In this document: positions 55,408-63,280 of the stretch, piece after piece | Position numbering within the stretch: position 1 is the stretch's first letter | How the letters are laid out: each line of letters opens with the position of its first letter | Assembly (NCBI RefSeq): GCF_003130795.1 | Contig: NZ_CP029353.1 | Location: forward strand, 1,007,501 to 1,071,500 | Direction of reading: 5' to 3' | DNA: 64,000 nt | DNA from: Azospirillum thermophilum | GTDB lineage: Bacteria > Pseudomonadota > Alphaproteobacteria > Azospirillales > Azospirillaceae | Made by a program: the position numbers and the translations under genes | The notes under the pieces: model-generated | What the model was told of the DNA's origin: nothing | Databases searched by the model: none | Seen by the model: the letters and a program-made list of their open reading frames with translations, nothing else

Positions 55408-57705
55408 ATGGCAAGCATCGGCGAAGCGCTTCTGATCGCCCTCGACCATCACCAGTCGGGGCGGGTGGCCGATGCCGAAACCCTCTACCGCCGGATCCTC
55501 GAGGTCGAGCCCGGACAGGCCGATGCGCTCCATCTGCTGGGCGTGCTGCGTGGGCAGGAGGGGGACGGCGACGCCGCACGCGGTCTGATCCGCCGCGCCA
55601 TCACGCTCGATCCCGGCCACCGCGATTACCCTGTCAATCTCGCCAACACGCTGCTCGCCTTCGGCCATGGCGCCGAGGCGGCGGACAGCTTCGCCCACGC
55701 CCTGGCGCTCGACCCCGCCAACGGCGAGGTGGCCGCGAAGCTCGCGGCATTGCGGACCCGGCAGGGCGGCAATGAGGCCCGTGCCCTGATCGCCCGCGTC
55801 CTCGCCGCCGCCGCATCGGCGGAGACGCTCTACGACCTGGGGCTCGCGGCGCTGGAGCGGGACTGGCTGGACGAAGCGAAGGCGCTGTTCGGCCGGGTGG
55901 TGCGGATGGCTCCGGACTCGGTGGTGGCGCAGGCGAACCTCGCCCTTCTGCTGCACCGGACGGGGCAGGTCGCGCAGGCGGAGCGGCACTACAGGCTCGC
56001 CCTGATGCTGCGCCCGGCCTTCGCGGAGATGCTGCGCGGCCTGGGGCTGATCGCCTTCGGGCGGCGCGGCGCCGACCGGACGGCGGGACGGCAGGCCGCC
56101 GCCTGGCTGGGGCGGGCGGCGCGGATCGTGCCGCTCGACCGCGATACTGCCATCCACTACGCGGTGCTGCTGCTCGACCAGGACCGGGCGCCGGAGGTGC
56201 CGGCACTGCTGGTCCCGCTGGTGCGGGCCAATCCACAGGACATCCTGGCCCGCTACAACCTCGCCCTGGCGATGGCGGAGGCGGGGCTCCCCGGCGCGCT
56301 CGACCATCTGCGCCGGCTGCTGGCCCTGGCTCCCGACCTTGGCGAGGCGATGAACGCGCTGGGAGCCGGCCTCGGCTCGCTCGGCTACGCGGGGGAGGGG
56401 CTGCGCTGGCGCCTGCGGGCCTGCGCGGCGCAGCCCGGCCGGATCGACTGGTGGCGCAACCTGCTGATGGCCCTGCTCTACGTCCCGGGCCTGGACGCGG
56501 CCGAGCGGTTCGAGCTTCACCGCCACCTGGACCGCTTCGGCCCGCCGCCCGCCCCGGCGGTCCACCGCAACCGGCCGGATCCGGGGCGCCGGCTGCGCGT
56601 CGGCTATCTCACCTCGGACCTGCGGGCCTTCCAGCCGGTGTCGCGCAACATGCTGCCGCTGTACGAGGCGCACGACCGCGATCGGGTGGCGATCCATACC
56701 TACGCCGACGTCGCGAAGCCCGATGCGACGACCGCCCGCTTCCGCGCCCTGTCGGACGGCTGGTGCGCCATCGAGGGGATGGACGACGCGGCGGTGGCGG
56801 AGCGCATCCGCGAGGACGGGATCGACGTGCTGGTGCTGCTCGCCGGCCGTTTCGACCGCAACCGGCCGCTGGTCTGCCGCCATCGCCCGGCGCCGGTGCA
56901 GGTCAGTTTCCTGGATGCCGCGACCTCCGGCCTGTCGGCCGTCGACGGCATCGTCACCGACCGGATCATGACCCCGCGCCACGGGACGGAGCTGTTCACC
57001 GAGCGGCCGCTGCGGCTTCCCAGCTATTACCTCGCCGCCATCCCCGCCGACGCGCCGCTGGTCGGGCCGTTGCCGATGCTGGACGACGGACTCGTCCGTT
57101 TCGGATGCTTCAACAATCCGACCAAGATCTCCGACGGGACGCTGCGGCTGTGGGCGGCGCTGCTGCGGCGGCTGCCGAAGGCGCGGCTGCTGCTGAAATA
57201 CATGGAGCGCTACCGCAATCCGCTGGCGCTCGGGCGCATTCGCGACGGCCTCGTCGCCGGCGGCGTCGATCCGGCGCAGGTCGAAACGCGGCTGGAGGCG
57301 ATGTGGGACCGCGTCGATACGGTTCCCGATCATCTCGCGGTCTATCAGCGGGTGGACGTGGCGCTCGATCCCTTCCCCTTCTCAGGCTCCACCACAACCT
57401 TCGAGGCGCTGAGCATGGGCGTGCCGGTGGTTGCGCTGCTGCAGGACACCATCGTCAGCCGCTGGTCGGGGTCGATGCTGCATGCGGTCGGGCTCGGCGA
57501 ATGCGTCGCGCGGTCGGAGGCGGAGTATCTCGACATCGCCGCCGGTCTGGCCGGCGATCCGGCCCGGCTGGCCGCGCTTCGCGCCGGGCTGCGCGCCCGG
57601 CTTGCCGCCTCGCCGCTGTGTGACGGTCGGCTGCGCGCCCGCCAGTTGGAGAGGGTCTATCGCGCCTTGTGGCGGCGCTGGTGCCGGCAACAGGCCGGCA
57701 CCTGA
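55408..57705 (+). CDS. TPR-containing O-GlcNAc-transferase-like (GT41) glycosyltransferase
   Basis: 765-residue protein. Residues about 1-380 are tetratricopeptide repeats (for example HQSGRVADAETLYRRILEVEP). The C-terminal half is a family 41 glycosyltransferase domain related to eukaryotic OGT and plant SPINDLY: LRVGYLTSDLRAFQPVSRN (with the usual family His replaced by Gln), VRFGCFNNPTKISDGTLRLW, DPFPFSGSTTTFEALSMGVPVVAL. It may glycosylate proteins with a sugar from a nucleotide donor; targets unknown. No nearby partner gene. Confidence 0.88.
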   Translation: MASIGEALLIALDHHQSGRVADAETLYRRILEVEPGQADALHLLGVLRGQEGDGDAARGLIRRAITLDPGHRDYPVNLANTLLAFGHGAEAADSFAHALALDPANGEVAAKLAALRTRQGGNEARALIARVLAAAASAETLYDLGLAALERDWLDEAKALFGRVVRMAPDSVVAQANLALLLHRTGQVAQAERHYRLALMLRPAFAEMLRGLGLIAFGRRGADRTAGRQAAAWLGRAARIVPLDRDTAIHYAVLLLDQDRAPEVPALLVPLVRANPQDILARYNLALAMAEAGLPGALDHLRRLLALAPDLGEAMNALGAGLGSLGYAGEGLRWRLRACAAQPGRIDWWRNLLMALLYVPGLDAAERFELHRHLDRFGPPPAPAVHRNRPDPGRRLRVGYLTSDLRAFQPVSRNMLPLYEAHDRDRVAIHTYADVAKPDATTARFRALSDGWCAIEGMDDAAVAERIREDGIDVLVLLAGRFDRNRPLVCRHRPAPVQVSFLDAATSGLSAVDGIVTDRIMTPRHGTELFTERPLRLPSYYLAAIPADAPLVGPLPMLDDGLVRFGCFNNPTKISDGTLRLWAALLRRLPKARLLLKYMERYRNPLALGRIRDGLVAGGVDPAQVETRLEAMWDRVDTVPDHLAVYQRVDVALDPFPFSGSTTTFEALSMGVPVVALLQDTIVSRWSGSMLHAVGLGECVARSEAEYLDIAAGLAGDPARLAALRAGLRARLAASPLCDGRLRARQLERVYRALWRRWCRQQAGT

Positions 57706-57733
57706 TAAAGGAGTGCCGGCAACAGGCCGGCAT
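57681..57733. repeat. Duplicated palindromic 21-bp unit at a gene end
   Basis: Copies at 57681-57701 and 57713-57733, 32 bases apart and differing at the last base. Each is an 8-bp inverted repeat (arm GTGCCGGC) with loop AACAG. The first copy codes for the last residues CRQQAGT of the glycosyltransferase, the second lies after its stop. It may work as a terminator hairpin. Confidence 0.85.
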
Positions 57734-57791
57734 TTGCACCAGGACGACGCGGCGGGCCGGAAGCGGCGCCATCCGCGCCGTTCTCCCCCGG

Positions 57792-58427
57792 TCAGTTGCG
57801 CGACGGCGGCTTGTTGTTGCGATAGATGTCGGCGGGGTCCCAGACGGCCCCGTGGCGGCGGCGCGGCTTCTTCGAGTCGGCCGCCTTCACGCGGGGGCTG
57901 CGCAGTTTCATCGTGGGCGGCGGCGGCTCGACCACCTCCACCGGACGCTCCGCCGGGGCGGCGGGGATCGCCGGAACCTCGGCCTGCCCCTCCGGCTCCA
58001 CGATGTGCGGCGAGAGGGAGGAGAGCAGCGACAGCATCTCGTCCGCGATGTTGGACGGGGCGGCGCGCCACAGGCGCAGCAGCCTTGCCTCGCGCCGGCT
58101 GATCTGGCTGTCGCTGGGCGAGGACCCGTCATCGTTGCGGGCGGGCCGCTTGCCGGAATGCGGATCGTCGTAGCAGTCGAAGAAAAAACTGACCGGAACG
58201 TCAAGAACCTGGCCAAGGCGATAAAGGGTGCCCGCCGAAATACGGTTGGAGCCGCGCTCGTACTTCTGGACCTGCTGGAAGGTCAGGCCGATGGCTTCGC
58301 CCAGCTTTTCCTGGCTCATACCCAGTAAGGTCCGGCGCATGCGCACGCGTTGGCCAACATGTGCGTCGACCGACCAGGATTCAGGCGATCCACGCCGCCC
58401 TCTTTTGCGCGCCGTTTGGCCAATCAT
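57792..58427 (-). CDS. XRE family transcriptional regulator (PraR/SinR-like)
   Basis: 211-residue regulator. A helix-turn-helix of the Cro/CI type lies at residues about 22-80 (VGQRVRMRRTLLGMSQEKLGEAIGL TFQQVQKYERGSNRISA as split), typical of alphaproteobacterial PraR-like regulators that control biofilm and symbiosis genes. The C-terminal half is Pro/Glu/Arg-rich and ends DIYRNNKPPSRN. The ATG at 58427 has GGAG ten bases before it (GTG 58433 is an alternative). A 588-base non-coding region upstream has two CtrA boxes. Confidence 0.9.
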   Translation of the reverse strand: MIGQTARKRGRRGSPESWSVDAHVGQRVRMRRTLLGMSQEKLGEAIGLTFQQVQKYERGSNRISAGTLYRLGQVLDVPVSFFFDCYDDPHSGKRPARNDDGSSPSDSQISRREARLLRLWRAAPSNIADEMLSLLSSLSPHIVEPEGQAEVPAIPAAPAERPVEVVEPPPPTMKLRSPRVKAADSKKPRRRHGAVWDPADIYRNNKPPSRN

Positions 58428-59015
58428 GGTCACGCTACTCCAATGCTTTGGCAGGCAAAACTGCTCTTTGCACGAATGATCGAATTTTTTGCACGTTCTC
58501 TGAACGCATTCAAGGGAAATCTTTCGATTACTGGGGATTCCCTGTCATATTCCGATAGGCATGCCGGAGGACGGCAACATCCGGTAGTCTAGGCAGGGTA
58601 AGCGAAGAGGAATGTTTCTTTAAGTCTCTTAACGTTTTTCAGAGTTGTCCGTTGGGAATCTGTTCGTTTCGCACGCTGTTTTCGCCAGGGTAAGATTTCG
58701 AGCGCTCTGCAGGGATTGAAGTTTTGGCGGGGTCGCGGCACCAAGTACAGGTTCAGGACACGACGTCTTCGCGTCCTTTTGGTTGAGCGGATTCCGTCGC
58801 GCAGAAACCGCGTACAAGACCCGCCGTCTGCTGCCGGCGGATGCAAGCCCGATCATCCTGTCACGCGGCGCATAGGCGGTAAAGGAGGGGTCTTTGCCCT
58901 TGGTTCAGGTCGTTAACAACTCGTTAACCAGCGTTACGCTGGGGTTACAAGCGAAATTTAACGCCTGATTAACCAGATTCGCCGCGGATGCGTGACGTCC
59001 TGTATCGGCCCGGCC
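58428..59015. other. Long, less GC-rich intergenic region
   Basis: 588 bases upstream of the XRE gene, clearly richer in A/T than its surroundings. It holds two perfect CtrA-type boxes (58913-58974) and a T-rich stretch near 58486. No convincing protein gene; frames of 60-85 codons are present on both strands but have no ribosome-binding sites I trust. A small RNA is possible. Confidence 0.5.
58913..58974. promoter_or_regulatory. Two tandem consensus CtrA boxes
   Basis: TTAACAACTCGTTAACC (58913-58929) and TTAACGCCTGATTAACC (58958-58974) both match TTAA-N7-TTAACC without error, 45 bases apart start to start. CtrA is the alphaproteobacterial cell-cycle and motility response regulator. They lie 486-547 bases before the XRE start, after the end of the basic-protein gene. 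Confidence 0.65.
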
Positions 59016-59570
59016 TCAGACCTCCCGGCGACCGGGATGCCAGGGTCCGCCGGGGGCGGCGAGGCGCTCGATCTGGTCCCGCAGCTTCTGGATCTGGGGC
59101 GGGGTCAGCGCCAGGGCGAAGCGGGACCGCATCACGGCGGCCAGCGCGCCGCGGGTCGGGCGGCTGCCGCCGGCCGCCAGCACGCGGTAGGCGACGAAGC
59201 CGCGGGCGAGCTGGCGCAGCCGCTCCGGCCGGCTGCGGAGCTGGGCGGCGCTGGCGGTCGCGGCGCCCTGCAGATACGCCTCCAGCCGGCGCAGCGCCTC
59301 GTCGAACGACAGGTCGGGCAGGGCGGCCGGCGGCGGCTCCGCCGCGTCGGGCCGGCCGATGGCGTCCTTGGCGCGGCGGCGGCGCTGGCGCTCCCGGTCG
59401 CCGGCGCGCAGCCGGGCGGCATAGTCGGGATCGCTGCGCCGGCGTTCGGTGCGGTTGCGGTTCGCCCGTTCGTTGCGGTCGGCGCGCCGCTCCCGCTCCG
59501 CGAGGTCGCGCAGGAGGAAGCTCAGCTCCTCCGCCGTCGGCCGGTGGTCGGGAATGTCGTCGTCCTGCAT
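59016..59570 (-). CDS. Basic Arg-rich protein of unknown function
   Basis: 184-residue protein (if started at ATG 59570; 59621 is an alternative). Residues about 20-70 are a run of alternating Arg and Asp/Glu (ERERRADRNERANRNRTERR) likely to form a long charged helix; the second half is Leu/Ala-rich (ALRRLEAYLQGAATASAAQ). No family recognised. Such a helix could bind nucleic acid. It is divergent from the dynamin-like gene. Confidence 0.6.
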   Translation of the reverse strand: MQDDDIPDHRPTAEELSFLLRDLAERERRADRNERANRNRTERRRSDPDYAARLRAGDRERQRRRRAKDAIGRPDAAEPPPAALPDLSFDEALRRLEAYLQGAATASAAQLRSRPERLRQLARGFVAYRVLAAGGSRPTRGALAAVMRSRFALALTPPQIQKLRDQIERLAAPGGPWHPGRREV

Positions 59571-59716
59571 GACGGCATAACGCGGCAAGCCCGCCGGCGG
59601 GTCCGCGCGGGCCGGCCGCATCCCGACGCGGCGGCCTGAAAAACGTTGGGCGCAGGGGTGCCCGCTCGTGCTAGACAGGGGCGCCCTTCCATCGCATCAC
59701 GGGACCACTGCCGGCC

Positions 59717-61198
59717 ATGACCCCCAGGCAAGCCCTTCAGCAGCGCCTCGCGGCCCTGGACGCGCATCTGCGCGCGGAAAACCCGAACCTGCTGCCCGTC
59801 ATCCCGACCTTCCGCGCCTTCGACCGGCTGCTGGTCTCGCTGGGGGTGCTCGGCAAGCACGAGTCCCTGACCACCCGCATCCCCTGGTGGCCGATGGTCG
59901 CGGTGCTCGGCACCTTCTCGGCCGGCAAGTCGACCTTCCTCAACGGCTATCTCGGCGCGCCGCTGCAGAACACCGGCAACCAGGCGGTGGACGACAAGTT
60001 CACGGTGATCTGCCACGGGCCGGAGACGCGGCGCGAGGCGCTGCCCGGAACGGCGCTGAACGCCGACCCGCGCTTTCCCTTCTACCGGATCTCCGACGAG
60101 ATCGAGAAGGTCGCCCAGGGCGAGGGCAAGCGCATCGACAGCTACCTGCAGCTCAAGACGCTGAGCGGCGAGCGCGCCCGCGGCAAGATCTTCATCGACT
60201 CGCCGGGCTTCGACGCCGACGACCAGCGCCGCTCGGTCCTGCGGCTGGTCGACCACATCGTCGAGCTGTCGGACCTCGTTCTGGTGTTCTTCGACGCCCG
60301 CCATCCCGAGCCGGGCGCCATGCAGGACACGCTGCAGCACCTGGTCGCCAAGACGGTCAACCGGGCCGACGCGCGCAAGGTCTGCTACATCCTGAACCAG
60401 GTCGACACCACGGCGAAGGAGGACAATCTGGAGGCGGTGTTCGGCGCCTGGCAGCGGGCGATCGCCCAGGCCGGCCTCGTCTCCGGCCGCTTCTACGCGA
60501 TCTACGACTCCGGCTCCGCCGTCGCCATCGAGGACGAGGCGCGGCGCGCCCGCTACGAGGCGCGGCGCGACCACGACCTGAAGGAGATCCACACCCGCAT
60601 CGCCGAGGTGGAGGTCGCCCGCGCCTACCGCATCGTCGGTTCCATCGACAGCCTGGTGAAGGAGCTGGAGGGCGAGGTGGTGCCGAAGCTGCGCGAGGCC
60701 ATCGCGCGCTGGCGCCGCCGGGTGCTGATCGCCGACGGCGTCTGGCTGGCCCTGCTGGCCGGGCTGGCCTTCGGCATCCTGGAGATGGCGGGCTCCGGCT
60801 CCGCCGCCGCCTTCGCCGACTGGCTGACGGCCTCGCGCCCGGCCTGGGCGGCGGAGCTGCCGGTGCGGGCGGTCGTCGCGGCGGTGCTGGCCGGCGGGCT
60901 GTTCCTGGCCGGCCATGTCTGGCTGCGCGCCTTCTTCGCCAGGCGCGTCGCCGCCGGCCTGCCGGAGCGGTTCGGCGACGTGGACCTCAACCTGCGCACG
61001 GGCTTCCTGAAGAACACCCGCTTCTTCCGCTCGCTCTTCTCCAAGACCCCGGCCGGCTGGAGCACGCGGGCCAAGAAGAAGATCTTCGCCATCCGCGAGG
61101 CGGTGGCGGAGCATGTCCAGCGCATCAACGACCTCTACACCGACCCCGCGGGCCACCGCTCCAAGGCGGCCGAGGCGCCGAGGGTCCCGGCGGAGTGA
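59717..61198 (+). CDS. Bacterial dynamin-like membrane GTPase
   Basis: 493-residue protein. The dynamin-type GTPase has G1 GTFSAGKST (residues 65-73), G3 DSPGFD (161-166) and G4-like NQVD (227-230, in place of NKxD). A helical stalk follows, then two hydrophobic segments (about 342-363 and 383-402) that would insert in the membrane, and a basic tail. Related dynamin-like proteins remodel or protect membranes. It is not beside a second dynamin gene. The ATG follows a weak GCCGGCC. Confidence 0.87.
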   Translation: MTPRQALQQRLAALDAHLRAENPNLLPVIPTFRAFDRLLVSLGVLGKHESLTTRIPWWPMVAVLGTFSAGKSTFLNGYLGAPLQNTGNQAVDDKFTVICHGPETRREALPGTALNADPRFPFYRISDEIEKVAQGEGKRIDSYLQLKTLSGERARGKIFIDSPGFDADDQRRSVLRLVDHIVELSDLVLVFFDARHPEPGAMQDTLQHLVAKTVNRADARKVCYILNQVDTTAKEDNLEAVFGAWQRAIAQAGLVSGRFYAIYDSGSAVAIEDEARRARYEARRDHDLKEIHTRIAEVEVARAYRIVGSIDSLVKELEGEVVPKLREAIARWRRRVLIADGVWLALLAGLAFGILEMAGSGSAAAFADWLTASRPAWAAELPVRAVVAAVLAGGLFLAGHVWLRAFFARRVAAGLPERFGDVDLNLRTGFLKNTRFFRSLFSKTPAGWSTRAKKKIFAIREAVAEHVQRINDLYTDPAGHRSKAAEAPRVPAE

Positions 61199-61242
61199 GG
61201 CCGGGAGCGGTCCGGGGCGGCTGTCCGAGTCCGCCTGCCTGT

Positions 61243-61281
61243 TCCGCCCGTTTGCTCCGCCCGTTTGCTCCGCCTGTTTAC
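61243..61281 (+). repeat. Three tandem 13-bp repeats
   Basis: TCCGCCCGTTTGC at 61243-61255 and 61256-61268, then TCCGCCTGTTTAC at 61269-61281. They lie in the 216-base gap after the dynamin-like gene, 134 bases before the next gene. Confidence 0.85.
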
Positions 61282-61414
61282 AAGGCGGCGAGTGCGTCGC
61301 TACACCAGCCCCGTCCATCGGGACGTGACGATTATCGAGACTTGACCAGGACGCTGCCGGTGCCACGGGCGCCGGCGGTCCTCGGGACGGACCCCATGGG
61401 GTCGAGGAACGGGC

Positions 61415-62236
61415 ATGGCAGGGCGGCGCGGCATCATCGGACTTGCGGGGCGCTTCACGGCGGCGCTGTGGCTTGCCGCGGCGTTTCCCGGCGCCGCGGC
61501 CGCGCAGGTCGCGCCGCTCGAGTCCCCGCTGCAGCTCGTGACCGGCAACGACTTCCCGCCGCTGACCGGCGAGGAGCTTCCCCAGGGCGGGCTGATGAGT
61601 GAACTGGTGGTGCGGGCTTTCCGGGCGGTCGGCCTCAACTACGAGGTCCGCTTCATGCCGTGGAAGCGCGGCTACGACGCGGTGGTGGCCGGCCGCTATC
61701 TCGGCACCTTCCCCTATGTCCGCACGCCGGAGCGCGAGCGGGAGGTGCTGTTCTCCGACCCGGTGCTGGTGGTGCGGCAATTGGTCTACCTGTCGGTGCG
61801 GACCGGCATGCAGTTCCGCAGCCCGGCCGATTTCCGCGGCCGTACCGTCTGCTCGCCGGTCGGCTACGCGCTGCCGGCGGAACTGGCGGTGATGGTGCGC
61901 AACGGCGAACTGCAGCAGGACAGCCCGGCCGACCTGAACGCCTGCGCCAGGATGGTGGCGAGCGGCCGAGCCGACGCCTTCGTGCTGGACGAGCACAGCG
62001 GCCAGGCCGCGGTGGAGCGGGCCGGCGTGCTGGGCGACATCCGCGTGGCGGACCGGCCCTTCGCCATGGCGCCGCAGCATCTGGTGGTGTCGCGGACCAT
62101 TCCGGAAGGGGCGGCGGTGCTCGCCGCCTTCAACGCGGGGCTGAAGAAGCTGAAGGACAGCGGCGCCTTCGACGAGATCGTCGCCCGCCACGCACCCCGC
62201 CCGGCCCCTCCGCCGGCCCCGCAACCGGTGCGCTGA
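61415..62236 (+). CDS. Extracellular solute-binding protein, family 3
   Basis: 273-residue periplasmic protein with a signal peptide (about residues 1-30, ending AAAAQ). The SBP_bac_3 fold is suggested by LQLVTGNDFPPLTGEELPQGGLMSELV, WKRGYDAVVAGRYLGTFPY and SGAFDEIVARH. Such proteins bind amino acids or similar molecules, but no permease or ATPase gene is adjacent, so it may serve a distant transporter or act as a sensor. A Pro-rich tail ends it. Confidence 0.88.
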   Translation: MAGRRGIIGLAGRFTAALWLAAAFPGAAAAQVAPLESPLQLVTGNDFPPLTGEELPQGGLMSELVVRAFRAVGLNYEVRFMPWKRGYDAVVAGRYLGTFPYVRTPEREREVLFSDPVLVVRQLVYLSVRTGMQFRSPADFRGRTVCSPVGYALPAELAVMVRNGELQQDSPADLNACARMVASGRADAFVLDEHSGQAAVERAGVLGDIRVADRPFAMAPQHLVVSRTIPEGAAVLAAFNAGLKKLKDSGAFDEIVARHAPRPAPPPAPQPVR

Positions 62237-62335
62237 CGGGCCGTCCGGCGCGGCGGGCCTTGCGGTCACCATGGACAGCGCGGTGCTTCGTGCTATAAAC
62301 GCGCGGACTTGATTTTGGGAAAAGGGGCGCGCTCC

Positions 62336-62785
62336 GTGGCTATCGACGCTTCGGTTCTGGTCCTGAACGGGCCGAACCTCAACATGCTGGGCGTCCGCGA
62401 ACCGCAGATCTACGGCTCGATGACGCTGGACGACCTGGAGTCGATGTGCCAGGAGCGGGCCGAGCAGCTCGGCATCCAGATCGACTTCCGGCAGTCGAAC
62501 CACGAGGGCGAACTGGTTTCCTGGATTCAGCAGGCGCGGACGGAGCATGACGGCATCGTCATCAACGCCGGCGCCTACAGCCACACCTCGGTCGCCATCA
62601 TGGACGCGCTGATCCTGTCGGAGCTGCCGGTCGTCGAGGTGCACCTTTCCAACATCTACAAGCGCGAACCGATCCGCCACCATTCCCATATCTCCGCCGT
62701 GGCGAAGGGCATGATCTGCGGGTTCGGTCCGTACGGCTATCTTCTGGCGCTGGACGCCATCGCGAACATCCTCGACCGCGACTAA
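62336..62785 (+). CDS. aroQ: 3-dehydroquinate dehydratase, type II
   Basis: 149-residue dodecameric enzyme of the shikimate pathway. LVLNGPNLNMLGVREPQIYG carries the catalytic Arg and Tyr, INAGAYSHTSVAI the Asn-binding segment and VEVHLSNIYKREPIRHHS the catalytic His. The start is a GTG at 62336 preceded by AAGGGG; the frame opens from a TTG at 62309. It leads the aroQ-accB-accC run common in alphaproteobacteria. Confidence 0.96.
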   Translation: MAIDASVLVLNGPNLNMLGVREPQIYGSMTLDDLESMCQERAEQLGIQIDFRQSNHEGELVSWIQQARTEHDGIVINAGAYSHTSVAIMDALILSELPVVEVHLSNIYKREPIRHHSHISAVAKGMICGFGPYGYLLALDAIANILDRD

Positions 62786-62808
62786 GGACAACGGGAACCA
62801 CTGACATC

Positions 62809-63261
62809 ATGGCGAGCTTCGACATCGACGGCGATCTGGTCCGCAAGCTGGCGGACCTCCTGCGCGAGACAGGCTTGAGCGAGATCGAGTTTGCCGAGGG
62901 CGAAAAGCGCATCCGCGTCACCCGGCCCACCGCCGCCCAGACGGTCGCCGTGGCGGCGCCGATCGCCGCTCCGGCCCCGATCGCCGCCGCCGCTCCCGCG
63001 GCCCAGCCGGTGAAGCCGGCCAACCACCCGGGGGCGGTGACCTCCCCGATGGTCGGCACCGCCTACCTGTCGCCGGAACCGGGCGCCACCCCCTTCGTGC
63101 GCGTCGGCGACGCGGTGAAGGCCGGCCAGACGGTGATGATCATCGAGGCCATGAAGGTGATGAACCCGATCAAGGCGCCGCGCGGCGGCACCGTGACGGA
63201 GCTGCTGATCTCCGACGCGCAGCCGGTCGAGTTCGGCGAAGTCCTGATGATCATCGAGTGA
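62809..63261 (+). CDS. accB: Biotin carboxyl carrier protein of acetyl-CoA carboxylase
   Basis: 150-residue subunit carrying biotin. The biotinylation motif EAMKVMNPI is at about residues 112-120, and the C-terminal domain ends with a typical [10 protein letters not shown]. The central Ala/Pro-rich linker (about residues 44-66) is normal. It starts 23 bases after aroQ and is 19 bases before accC. Confidence 0.98.
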   Translation: MASFDIDGDLVRKLADLLRETGLSEIEFAEGEKRIRVTRPTAAQTVAVAAPIAAPAPIAAAAPAAQPVKPANHPGAVTSPMVGTAYLSPEPGATPFVRVGDAVKAGQTVMIIEAMKVMNPIKAPRGGTVTELLISDAQPVEFGEVLMIIE

Positions 63262-63280
63262 GCGGGGCAATCCCTTGGCG

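Noticed and set aside
54535..57333. 932-codon minus-strand frame opposite the TPR-GT41 gene
   Set aside because: Plus strand has clear TPR and GT41 domains; the minus frame is a compositional shadow.
59522..62791. Long minus-strand open frame across the dynamin-like, binding-protein and aroQ genes
   Set aside because: Three genes with clear domains lie opposite; this frame has only low-complexity Arg/Gly/Ala sequence and no motif.
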